Shown piece by piece: positions 54,946 through 63,753 of a stretch of 64,000 nt of DNA. The stretch covers positions 868,001 through 932,000 of the forward strand of contig NZ_AP027732.1 in assembly GCF_030296615.1 (NCBI RefSeq), given 5' to 3'. Below the pieces are notes generated by a model. The model searched no databases. It worked only from the letters and a program-made list of their open reading frames with translations, and was not told the DNA's origin. Position numbers and translations under genes: made by a program. Numbering within the stretch: position 1 is the first letter of the stretch; each line of letters opens with the position of its first letter. This DNA is from Frondihabitans sucicola. Its GTDB lineage: Bacteria > Actinomycetota > Actinomycetes > Actinomycetales > Microbacteriaceae.

Positions 54946-55701
54946 GCGCGGCGAGTCCGGCCTGGTACCCCTCGTGGCGCGCCTCGTCGGTGCCGAGCCG
55001 GAACCAGTCTTTCGCAGGATCCCGCAGCAGCACCCGGGCCCCGGGAACATCGGCGCGCACCAGATCGCCGAGCCCCCGCACCACGGCCACCGGTCGCCCG
55101 GAGCTCTTGCGCTTCACGAGGTCGGCCGCCGACGCGATCTCGTCTCCGACGGCCGGAGCCGTCACGCCGAGGAGTCGGCCGTTCGCGTCGGCGGTGCCCG
55201 CGAGGTCGTCGAGCAGCAGCACTCCGCTGCCCCCGATCGCGACGTCGGTCTGGCCCTCCCGCCAGGCGCGGCCGAGCGTGTCGGTGATCACGACGCCGAG
55301 CCTGACGCCGAATCGCTCCTCGAGCCGAGCGCGCAGGGCGGCCGCCGAGGCGTCGGGGTCGAGGGGAGCAGCAGGATCGTGCCGTCGGCCGTGTTGGAGG
55401 CGTCGACCCCGGCGGCCGCACCCACGATGCCGAGGCGATTCTCGACGATCCGGGTGACCCCGCCCGGGAAGGCGCGGGTTGCGACGACGCGCACCGTCTC
55501 GTCGGTGATCGCCTGCTCGCGTTCCGCCTCGGGCCGCGTGCGCCCCTCCGCCTTCGACACCACCTTGCTCGTCACCGCGAGGACGTCGCCGTCGCGCAGG
55601 GCGGTGTCGTCGCTCGCGGCAGCCGCGTCGCCGATGAGGGCCGCCAGGTCGTCGCCGTCGCCGACCTCGGGGATGCCTTCGAGGGCGAAGACGGTGAGCA
55701 T
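54938..55701 (-). CDS. fbiB: F420-0:gamma-glutamyl ligase (CofE; FbiB without reductase domain; frameshift)
   Basis: This enzyme adds L-glutamate residues to F420-0 with GTP. CofE features are visible: [17 protein letters not shown] near the N-terminus, [15 protein letters not shown] and [21 protein letters not shown]. The frame breaks near 55363 in a C run; one added base joins [18 protein letters not shown] to the rest, for about 254 residues. Mycobacterial FbiB is about 450 residues because it carries a C-terminal FMN/nitroreductase domain that reduces dehydro-F420. That domain is absent here. GGAGG precedes the ATG by four bases. Confidence 0.92.
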
Positions 55702-55747
55702 GGAGCCTCCGGGTCGGCGGGGAGAGAAGAGGTCGGTGGAGCGGCGG

Positions 55748-56748
55748 TCAGCGCTTGAGCTTCGGGAGGACGTGCTCGGAGAAGACGTCGATCCATTCTC
55801 GTTGGTTGCGGCCGACGTTGTGGAGGTAGATGCGGTCGAAGCCGAGGTCGACGAACTTCTGGATGTACTCGCGGTGGACCTCGGGGTCGGCGTCGATGAT
55901 CATGCGACCCTCGAAGTCTTCGGCGCGGACCATCTTCGCCATCTGCTCGAGCTCGAACGGCGAACGGATGTCGCCCTTGGGGAACTTCATGCCGCCGTTG
56001 GGCCACTCGACGAGCGCGTTGCGGAGCGCTTCGTCGTAGGTCGGCGCCCAGGACAGGTGGAGCTGGAGGACACGCGGCATGGTCGAGGGATCCTTGCCCA
56101 CCTCGCGGGCACCCTCCTCGAACTTCGCGAAGAGCCCCTCGATCTTCTCGAGCGGGGCGCCCACGGTGATGAGGCCGTCGACGGTCTTGCCGGCGCGCTT
56201 CGCGGTGACGGGGCCGGCGGTGGCGACCAGGATCTCGGGTGCGACCTCGGGCATCGTCCAGAGCCTCGTCGACTCGAGCTTGTAGAAGGTGCCCGAGTGC
56301 TTCACGTCGCGTCCGGCGAGCGAGGCCGCGAACAGCTTCTTGATGATGTCGATGGCCTCGAACATGCGGTTGATGCGCTCGGGGCCTCCGGCCAGTAGCC
56401 GCCGACGACGTGCTCGTTGAGGGCCTCGCCCGAGCCGAGGCCGAGCCAGTGCCGGCCCGGGTACATGGCGGCCAGGGTGGCGGACGCCTGGGCGATCATG
56501 GCCGGGTGCCAGCGGAAGGTGGGGGCCGTCACGCCGGGGCCCATGTCGCCCGTCGTGCGCTCGCCGAGGGCCGACAGGACGTTCCAGACGAAGGCGGACT
56601 GCCCCTGCTGGGGGATCCACGGCTGGAAGTGGTCGGCGGCCATGACGCCGGAGAACCCCTTCGACTCGGCGTACTCGGAGAGGGCGATGGCCTCGGTGGG
56701 GTGGAATTGCTCCAGCATCGCCGCATAGCCGACGGAAAGTTCGCTCAC
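55748..56748 (-). CDS. F420-dependent LLM oxidoreductase, Fgd-like (frameshift)
   Basis: This luciferase-like F420 enzyme is close to F420-dependent glucose-6-phosphate dehydrogenase. The [12 protein letters not shown] stretch holds the conserved His/Trp of Fgd, and [20 protein letters not shown] is also shared. The frame breaks near 56391 in a C run; one added base links [16 protein letters not shown] and gives about 333 residues. It lies 46 bases upstream of fbiB on the same strand. An F420 reductase in the biosynthetic operon would supply reduced F420. It may use another substrate, so the fgd symbol is not given. Confidence 0.88.
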
Positions 56749-56887
56749 GATGGATCCTCATTCTCTCGGCGTCGCACACGTCTCGCGCGAGTCACTCGAA
56801 GGCTATAACCCGATCCTGCGCCCGTTCGATACCGCCTGCGCTCCGATGCGTTCGCGTACGCTCGACGAGAGCAGAGACGAGGACTCG

Positions 56888-58182
56888 ATGAGCACCGAGG
56901 ACGACACCCGGGCCCGGTCCGCCGAGCGGGGCGACGCCGGCGCCCCTGATGCCGCCGCCTTTGATGCCGGCGCCCCTGATGCCGCCGCTCTCGACGCCGC
57001 CGACCCGCTCGCCGGGCACGTCTCCGCGTTCCTGCCCAGCGACGAGGTCGTCTCCTACCTCGACGGCAATTCGCTGGGTCGCCCGCTCGCCGCGACCGCC
57101 GACCGCTTCGCCTCGTTCACTCGCGGAGCGTGGGGCGGTCGCCTCATCCGCGCCTGGGACGAAGAGTGGTTCGAGCTCCCGCTCGTGGTGGGCGACCGGA
57201 TCGGGGCGATCGCGCTCGGCGCCGCGCCCGGGCAGACGGTCGTGGCCGACTCGACCACCGTCCTGCTCTACAAGATGATCCGGGCCGCCGTCGACGCTCG
57301 ACCCGGGCGAACCGAGATCGTGCTCGAAGGCGACAGCTTCCCGACCGACCGCTACGTGATCGAGGGCATCGCGCGCGAATGCGGTCTCACGGTTCGGCAG
57401 ATCGCCGTCGACACGGCGGCCGGCGCGACGCTCGACCAGGTCCGCGACGCCATCGGCGACTCGACCGCCGTCGTGGTCCTGAGCCACGTCTCCTACCGCT
57501 CGGGATACCTGGCCGATCTGCCTGGGATCACGGCCGCGGTGCATGACGCGGGCGCGCTGGTGGTCTGGGATCTCTGCCACTCGGTGGGCGTCGTGCCGAT
57601 CGAGCTCGATGCCTGCGACGTCGACATCGCGGTCGGCTGCACCTACAAATACCTCAACGGCGGTCCGGGTGCTCCGGCCTTCGCCTACGTCGCCAGGCGG
57701 CTCCAAGGGCAGCTCGCGCAACCCATCCAGGGCTGGATGGGCGCCGGGGACGTCTTCGCGATGGCCGCCGACTACCGTCCCGCGACCGGCATGCGGAGGT
57801 TCATCAGCGGAACCCTCCGATCGTCGGCATGCTGCCGATGCAGGACATGCTCGACCTGATCGAGACGGTCGGCATCGACGCCATCCGCGAGAAGTCGCTG
57901 GCTCTCACCGACTACGCCCTCGACCTCGTCGACCGCGTCCTCGTCCCCCTCGGGGTCGTCGTGGCGACGCCGCGCGACCACGCCGTCCGCGGCAGCCACG
58001 TGACCATCCGCCACTCCGACTTCAGGGCGGTGAACGACGCCCTCTGGGCGAAGGACGTCGTTCCCGACTTCCGCAATCCGGACGGTCTCCGGCTCGGCCT
58101 GTCACCGCTCAGCACCACGTTCGAGGAGGTGCGGTTCGGCATCGAGGCGATCCGCGACGCCCTCGAAGCTCAGCCGAGCTGA
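56888..58182 (+). CDS. kynU: Kynureninase-like PLP enzyme (frameshift)
   Basis: This fold-type I PLP enzyme is expected to cleave kynurenine to anthranilate and alanine. SYLDGNSLGRPL near the start, the VWDLCHSVGVVPIEL Asp region and the Schiff-base lysine in CTYKYLNGGPG match kynureninase. The frame breaks near 57813 in a C run; one added base gives ISGTPPIVGMLPMQDML and about 431 residues. The N-terminus has an extra DAGAPDAAA decapeptide repeat encoded by a 30-bp tandem repeat. No other kynurenine-pathway genes are nearby, so the pathway context is not supplied by the window. Confidence 0.88.
56933..56992 (+). repeat. 30-bp tandem repeat in the 5' end of kynU
   Basis: Two adjacent 30-base units with only a few differences encode DAGAPDAAAF and DAGAPDAAAL, followed by a partial third unit (DAA). 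The repeat adds Ala/Asp-rich sequence ahead of the conserved domain. Confidence 0.85.
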
Positions 58183-58229
58183 CGCGCCCGACCTATGCCG
58201 GGAGGCGCATCGGTGGTTGGCTGGAGACC

Positions 58230-59078
58230 ATGAGCGACCAGCAGCACCAGCCCCGCATCGCCGTGACGGGCGCCAGCGGCCACATCGGCGGGCTCGTCGC
58301 CGCTGAGCTGGCCGGCGCGGGCATCCCGCAGCGACTGATCGTCCGTGATGCCGCGCGGGCTCCCCAGCTCGACGGCGCCGAGGTCGCGGTGGCGTCGTAC
58401 GGTGATCGCGAGGCGAGCGTCCGCGCCCTCGCGGGCGCCGAGATCCTGCTCATGGTGTCGGCTGCGGAGGCGCCCGACCGCCTGCAGCAGCACCTCGACT
58501 TCGTCGAGGCGGCCGCCGAGGCGGGCGTCAAACACATCGTCTACACCTCGTTCGTGGGCGCGGCCGAAGACGCCCTCTTCACCCTGGCGCGTGATCACTG
58601 GGCCACCGAGGAGAAGATCCGGGCATCAGGATCGGCGTTCACCATCCTGCGCGACAGTTTCTACCTCGATTTCGTCTCCGAGCTCGTCGGCGAGGACGGC
58701 GTGATCCGGGGCCCCGCGGGCGATGGGGCGATGGCAGCGGTCGCGCGCGCCGACGTGGCCGCCGTCGCCGCAGCCGTTCTGCGGGATCCTGCGGGCCATG
58801 TCGGAGCCTCGTACGACCTCACCGGGCCCGAGGCCTTCACCCTGACGGCCGCCGCCGATCTGCTGACCAAGGCGACCGGTCGCGTCGTCACCTACCGGGA
58901 CGAGACCCTCGAGGAGGCCTACGCCTCGCGCGAGAAGTGGAACCCCGAGAAGTGGCAGGCCGACGCGTGGGTGTCGACGTATACGTCGATCGCCTCGGGC
59001 GAGCTCGCGCAGGTCTCCGGCGACGTCGAGCGCGTGACCGGCCGGGCGCCGCTCTCGCTGGAGCAGCTGCTGGCCTAA
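58230..59078 (+). CDS. NmrA/QorB-like NAD(P)-binding reductase
   Basis: This atypical short-chain reductase has the Rossmann motif TGASGHIGG, a second strand with RDAARAPQLDGAEV, and YTSFVGAAEDALFTLARDHWATE. These are typical of quinone oxidoreductase 2 (QorB) and NmrA-like proteins. It has 282 residues. The ATG follows GGAGA at a good distance. It lies 47 bases downstream of kynU on the same strand and may be co-transcribed. The substrate is probably a quinone or other small electrophile, by family only. Confidence 0.88.
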   Translation: MSDQQHQPRIAVTGASGHIGGLVAAELAGAGIPQRLIVRDAARAPQLDGAEVAVASYGDREASVRALAGAEILLMVSAAEAPDRLQQHLDFVEAAAEAGVKHIVYTSFVGAAEDALFTLARDHWATEEKIRASGSAFTILRDSFYLDFVSELVGEDGVIRGPAGDGAMAAVARADVAAVAAAVLRDPAGHVGASYDLTGPEAFTLTAAADLLTKATGRVVTYRDETLEEAYASREKWNPEKWQADAWVSTYTSIASGELAQVSGDVERVTGRAPLSLEQLLA

Positions 59079-59136
59079 GCCCTCCGCCGCCGCTGTGGTG
59101 CTGGTGCTGGCGTCGCGGCGCTCGCCATCGCTGTAC

Positions 59137-60407
59137 TCAGCGCACCCGCCGGGCGGACAGCACTCCGCTGACGCCGAGGGTGAGGACCGAGACCAGCACG
59201 ACGATCATCGGCACCGTCCAGCTTCCGCTCGCGTCGTGGACCGCGCCGACGACCAGCGGCCCGAGCGACGCCAGGGCGTACCCGCCGCCCTGCACCAGGG
59301 CCGACAGCCGTCGCGCCTCGAGATCGCTCGTCACCATGCGGACGATCACGATGAAGATGATGGTGATCCCGCCGCCCTGGGCCGCCCCGCCGAAGATCGA
59401 CCAGACGAGCCAGAGGTGCGGTGCGAAGAGCAGGCCGAGCGGCATGAAGAGCCAACAGGCTCCGACGAGGCCGACGATCACGACGGGCCTCAGGCGGAGC
59501 GCGAGAAAGGGGACGCCCAGGGCCCCCACCACGGCGAGGATCTGGAACACCGACGAACTGGCGCCCGCGGCGGCGCGGCCGAGCCCGACCTCGTCGTGCA
59601 GGAGGGTCGGGATCCATGCGGTCAGGCCGTAGTAGCCGAAGGCCTGGCCGGCGAACGCCAGCGTGAGTCCCCAGGTCGAGAGACGTCGGAACAGCGAGCG
59701 ATCTTCGCGCTCGTCGACGTCGTCGCCCACCGACACGACGGGGATGCTGGCCGTGATGACCTCGACCGGCCCGGTGACGAGATCAGGATCAGCGGGCGCG
59801 CCCGTTCCGAGCACCGCCGGGCGGACTCCGACGGCGAAGCACCACACCAATCCGGCGATGATCGCGAAGGCGCCCCAGATCACGAGCGCGATCGGCCAGC
59901 CGGTGGCCTGCGCGATCGGCGCCGTGCCGAGGAGGTGATCATCGACCCGACGTTGAGCGCCGACGTGTAGATGCCGGTGATGAAGCCGGCGCGCTCCGGA
60001 GAGAAGTCGCGGCGGATGACGACGGGCAGCACGACGTTGCCGACGGTGATGGAGACGCCGAGCAGGATCGTCCCGGCGATGAGCCACGCCTGGCCGCCTG
60101 CCGAGCGCACCAGGGTTCCGGCGACGACACCGAGGAGGCTGATGGTGACGGCGCGCTCGGGGCCCAGCCGGCCGATGATGCCCGACGCCAGAGGGCTGGC
60201 GAGAGCGAAGCAGAGCACCGGGATGCTCGTGAGCAGGCCGGCCACGAAAGCGCCGAGCGCGAGGTCGCCCTTGATCTCGTCGAGGACGGGTGCCGTGGCG
60301 ACGATCGGGCCCCGGAGGTTGAGGGCGATCAGCACGATCGCCAGGGTGAGGAGCCAGGCGACCGGCGAGCGGACGACGGTACTCGCGGCGGGTCGCCGGG
60401 TCGTCAT
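59137..60407 (-). CDS. MFS transporter, CynX/NimT type (frameshift)
   Basis: This 12-helix major facilitator has the CynX/NimT pattern near the start: LIALNLRGPIVATAPVLDEI. The frame breaks near 59937; one added base changes SMITS|SARRR to SMITSLGTAPIAQATGWPIAL and gives about 423 residues. The ATG overlaps the stop of the HAD gene (ATGA). Family members move cyanate or nitroimidazoles and similar small compounds; the substrate here is unknown. Confidence 0.87.
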
Positions 60408-61111
60408 GCCGTCTGCGCGGCGGCCGCGGACCCTTCGGAGGCTTCCGAGCCCAGGCCGAGGAGCTCGAGCAGTTCGTCGGTGTCGGCCGCCACGGCGATC
60501 GAGCCGGCCTGCTCGGCCGGACTGCCGTAGCCCCACTCGACGAAGATCGTCGGGACGTCGTGCACGGCCGCGCCCTCGACGTCGTGGTGGCGATCGCCGA
60601 TCAGGACGGGCCGGGAGAGGTCGAAACCGCGGTCGCGGAGTCGGACGAGGGCCTCTTCGACGACGTCGGCCTTGGCGCTGCGCACCTCGTCGTCGCTCGC
60701 ACCGGTGATGACGTCGAGGTAGCGGCTGAGACCGTAGTGGTCGAGCATCAGCGTCGCCGGCCGCTCGGGCTTGGAGGTGGCGAGCGAGGACGGGATCCCG
60801 GCCTCGTGCGCGCGGCGGAGCACTTCCTCCATGCCGGGGAAGATCGTGCTGTCGAGCGCGCCGTGGGCGAGATACTGCTTGCGGTAGATCTGCATGGCCT
60901 CCTCGAGGGCATCGCCGGTCAGGCCGACCTTCGCGGTGAAGCTGTCGGGCAGCGGAGGGCCGACCCACTCGAGGAGCTGCGCGGGCGCCGGCACGGGAAG
61001 TCCGAGCTGCTCGAGAGTGCTCGCCAGCGTCGACGTGATGCCGGGGGCCGAGTCGGCGATGGTGCCGTCGAGGTCGAACAGCACGACCGAGTAGGGGAAG
61101 GAGGAAGTCAT
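60404..61111 (-). CDS. HAD-family hydrolase, phosphoglycolate phosphatase-like
   Basis: This haloacid dehalogenase-type phosphatase has motif I DLDGT at 13-17 (nucleophile D13), a motif II Thr/Ser in SSLATSKPE, a Lys in the same stretch and motif IV GDRHHDVEGA. The cap domain is of the four-helix phosphoglycolate phosphatase type. It has 235 residues. GGGAGGG abuts the ATG without the usual spacing, so a leaderless or alternative start is possible. It is coupled to the MFS gene. Confidence 0.9.
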   Translation of the reverse strand: MTSSFPYSVVLFDLDGTIADSAPGITSTLASTLEQLGLPVPAPAQLLEWVGPPLPDSFTAKVGLTGDALEEAMQIYRKQYLAHGALDSTIFPGMEEVLRRAHEAGIPSSLATSKPERPATLMLDHYGLSRYLDVITGASDDEVRSAKADVVEEALVRLRDRGFDLSRPVLIGDRHHDVEGAAVHDVPTIFVEWGYGSPAEQAGSIAVAADTDELLELLGLGSEASEGSAAAAQTA

Positions 61112-61236
61112 CCCTCCCAGCCTAGGGTGTGCCTTCCACGTGGCCCGAGGCCGGGTGTGCCGTCGGGTGGGCGGCGCGACGTCCCCTCGCGGCGCAGGCT
61201 GGGCGCGCCTGCTCGGCGGTGCCGACCCGGCGGTGC

Positions 61237-61539
61237 CTACTTCACGGCGTGGAAGGGCCAGCGCCGCGTCTTCGTGGTGTCGTCGTCGAGCATCCGGAGG
61301 ATGAGTCGCGCCACGGTGCCGCCCATCTCGGCGACCAGCTCGCGCTCGTCGGCGGTGAGGTCGTGGACGGTGACGGGCGGGGTGGTCTGCGGCTGGGCGC
61401 CGAGCGGCTGCGCGCCCCGGGCGGTCGGCGAAGCGCTCTCGGAGATCGAGGCGAAGACGGGGGTGCTGGATCGGTCGACGGGGCGGAAGGTCGAACGACG
61501 GCGGTTGGTGAGCTGGTCGAAGATCGGGCTGATTGTCAC
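61237..61539 (-). CDS. Small protein of unknown function
   Basis: This 100-residue protein is not recognised. The N-terminal half is basic and Ser/Thr/Pro-rich (QLTNRRRSTFRPVDRSSTP). The C-terminal half is a likely helical region, DLTADERELVAEMGGTVARL, followed by a basic tail. The GTG is chosen because GAAAGG lies seven bases upstream; an ATG 11 codons earlier is an alternative. Its codon use fits a real gene in this genome. It follows nucS on the same strand by 95 bases and precedes the HAD gene. Confidence 0.6.
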   Translation of the reverse strand: MTISPIFDQLTNRRRSTFRPVDRSSTPVFASISESASPTARGAQPLGAQPQTTPPVTVHDLTADERELVAEMGGTVARLILRMLDDDTTKTRRWPFHAVK

Positions 61540-61556
61540 GGGCGTGCCTTTCGGTC

Positions 61557-61573
61557 GGATATATCTCATATCC
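61557..61573. promoter_or_regulatory. GGATAT inverted repeat upstream of the small protein
   Basis: GGATAT and ATATCC form a perfect 6-bp inverted repeat with a five-base spacer in an unusually AT-rich patch, 18 bases before the start codon of the small protein. It could be an operator or a leader hairpin. Confidence 0.4.
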
Positions 61574-61634
61574 TGACCGTCTCTCACCCGAAAGTCAATA
61601 TGTATTTCAGATGAAACTCGTGATCCTGCCGGTC

Positions 61635-62330
61635 TCAGAACAGACGGGAATCGCTGTCGTCGAGCCCTCGCATGGCGTCGTAGTCGAGCAGCAGGCAGCG
61701 GATCCCACGGTCTTCGGCGAGCGTGCGCGCCTGCGGCTTGATCTCCTGGGCGGCGAATACTCCGGCGACCGGTTTGAGGTGCGGGTCGCGGTTCATCAGC
61801 TCGAGATAGCGCGTGAGCTGCTCGACGCCGTCGATGTCGCCGCGCCGCTTGATCTCGACGGCGACGGCCCCGCCCTGAGCATCGCGCGCGAGGATGTCGA
61901 CCGGGCCGATCGCCGTCATGTACTCGCGCCGAACGAGCGTGTGCCCCTCGCCCAGCACGTCGATCTGCTCGGCCATCAGTTTCTGCAGGTGCGCTTCGAC
62001 GCCGTCCTTCTGCAGGCCCGGGTCGATTCCGAGGTCGTGAGCGGAGTCGTGCAGGATCTCGTAGATCGAGACCACGAGGACGTCGTCGGTCTTCTTCTGA
62101 GTCACCTTCCAAACCTCCGCGATGCCGGCCTCGGCCTGCTCGTCGGACGGGTCGCCCATCGTGATCGTGCACGGCGGGCTCATCCAGTTCAGGGGCTTGT
62201 AGCTGCCGCCGTCGGAGTGGACGAGCAGGCTCCCGTCGCTCTTGACCATCAGCAGACGGGTGGCGAGCGGGAGGTGGGCGGACAGCCGCCCGGCATAGTC
62301 GACCGAGCAGCGGGCAATGACGAGACGCAC
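61635..62330 (-). CDS. nucS: Mismatch endonuclease NucS
   Basis: NucS cuts both strands at mismatches and is the main mismatch-repair enzyme in actinobacteria without MutS/MutL. The N-terminal DNA-binding domain starts [20 protein letters not shown]. The nuclease domain has the GPVDILARD Asp (D145) and the E-x-K pair in AVEIKRRG (E159, K161). The C-terminus ends in SRLF, resembling the beta-clamp-binding tail of the family. It has 231 residues with a GTG start that matches the conserved N-terminus. Confidence 0.95.
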   Translation of the reverse strand: MRLVIARCSVDYAGRLSAHLPLATRLLMVKSDGSLLVHSDGGSYKPLNWMSPPCTITMGDPSDEQAEAGIAEVWKVTQKKTDDVLVVSIYEILHDSAHDLGIDPGLQKDGVEAHLQKLMAEQIDVLGEGHTLVRREYMTAIGPVDILARDAQGGAVAVEIKRRGDIDGVEQLTRYLELMNRDPHLKPVAGVFAAQEIKPQARTLAEDRGIRCLLLDYDAMRGLDDSDSRLF

Positions 62331-62390
62331 GGCACCGAGCCTACGGCGTCGCTCGCCTCGCTCCGGCACCGGCGGCTCGGCACCAGCCGG

Positions 62391-63631
62391 TCAGCCTCGG
62401 CGGCGAGACGGCTCGCGGGCGGCGCTCGACGCGAAGCCGGCGATCACGATCAGGATCAGGACGACGAACAGCGCGTGCAGCAGCCCGAAGTGCTCGCCGA
62501 GGAAGCCGATCACCGGCGGCAGCACGAGGAACGCCACGTAGCCGATGGTGGCGACGGCGCTGACCCGGGCGGCGGCATTCCTCGAGTCGTCGGCCGCGGC
62601 GGAGAGCCCCACCGGGAAGCCGAGGGCGGCCCCGAACCCCCACAGGACGACGCCGACGACGGCGAGCGGGACGACGGGGGACAGGATCACCAGCAGGAGG
62701 CCGATGATGGCCGAAACGGCGGAGATCCGCAGCATGAAGACGCGGCCGAAGCGGTCGATCAGCGGTGTTCCGGCGATCCTGGCCACGGTCATCGCGGTGA
62801 GGAAGATGAACAGGATCGTGGTGCCTGCCGCGTTCGTGACGCCGTGACCGTCGACCATTGCGAGGGCGAGCCAGTCGTTGGCCGAGCCTTCGGCCGTCGC
62901 CATGCCGAGCACGATGAGGCCGATCAGGATCGTGCCGGGCATCGTCCAGACGGCAAGGCGCGACCGCCATCCGGTCTCGGGCGGAGCCGACTCGGTGGAC
63001 TCCACGGCGTGGCCGAGGTCTTCGGACTGGAACCAGCGCGTCACGACGAGTGCGATGGCCGCGATGACGAGCGCCAGGATGCCGACGTGAGCGGCGACGG
63101 GGAGGTTCACGAGCTCTGCGCCGGCGCTGAGGAGCGCGCCGATCATGGTGCCGAGACTGAAGGACGCGTGGAACAGGGGCATGATCGTGCGGCCGAGGAC
63201 ACGCTCGTTGGCGGCGGCCGAGACGTTCATGGCGACGTCGAGCGTGCCGTTCGCGAAGCCGAAGACGGCCATGCCGACGAGGATCGCCCAGAAACCGGCC
63301 CCGAGGAGGCGCTGAGCCCGGCGGCGATGAGACCGACCGCGACGAGCATGAGGGCGCCGACAGCCGTGCGCTGTGCCCCGAAGCGCGCGATGACGTGGCT
63401 CGAGAGCGTCACGCCGATGATCGAACCGATACTGATGCCGCCGGCGAGGAACCCCATTTCGAGCGTCGAGGCGTGTAGCAGGTCGCGGATCGAGGGTACG
63501 CGGCCGAGCCACGTGGCGATCGCGAGGCCGGAGAGGGCGAACACGATGAACAGGGCGTTGCGCCACTTGACGACGTCGCGGCGCGTGAGCCCGCCGTCGT
63601 AGGTGCGGGTGTCGAGAGAGGAGGTCGCCAT
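62391..63631 (-). CDS. MFS transporter (YbjJ-like; frameshift)
   Basis: This 12-helix major facilitator has the pattern ALSGLAIATWLGRVPSIRD at the start, as in YbjJ-type permeases. The frame breaks near 63307; one added base changes AAGLSA|SSGP to AAGLSALLGAGFWAILVGMAV and gives about 413 residues. It is divergent from a LacI-family gene, with two identical palindromes between them, so it is probably induced by a sugar or sugar-like compound. Confidence 0.88.
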
Positions 63632-63669
63632 GGGTCTTCCGGGGTTGGAGCGGTGGTTCGAGTCGCGGA

Positions 63670-63683
63670 TCGAATCGATTCGA
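63670..63683. promoter_or_regulatory. LacI operator, copy 1
   Basis: TCGAATCGATTCGA is a perfect 14-base palindrome with a central CG, the usual form of a LacI-family operator. It lies 39 bases before the MFS start. Confidence 0.75.
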
Positions 63684-63724
63684 CAACGCTAGCAACCGTC
63701 TGCAAACGATCACAAGAGGCAAAC

Positions 63725-63738
63725 TCGAATCGATTCGA
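63725..63738. promoter_or_regulatory. LacI operator, copy 2
   Basis: This site has the identical sequence TCGAATCGATTCGA, 55 bases centre to centre from the first copy and 16 bases before the lacI start codon. The pair suits looping or repression of both divergent promoters. Confidence 0.75.
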
Positions 63739-63753
63739 CTACGCTTCGAATTC

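Noticed and set aside
61533..63602. 689-codon + strand frame opposite nucS and the MFS gene
   Set aside because: Antisense shadow with Asp/Glu/Arg/Gly-rich translation; both minus-strand genes have clear family motifs.
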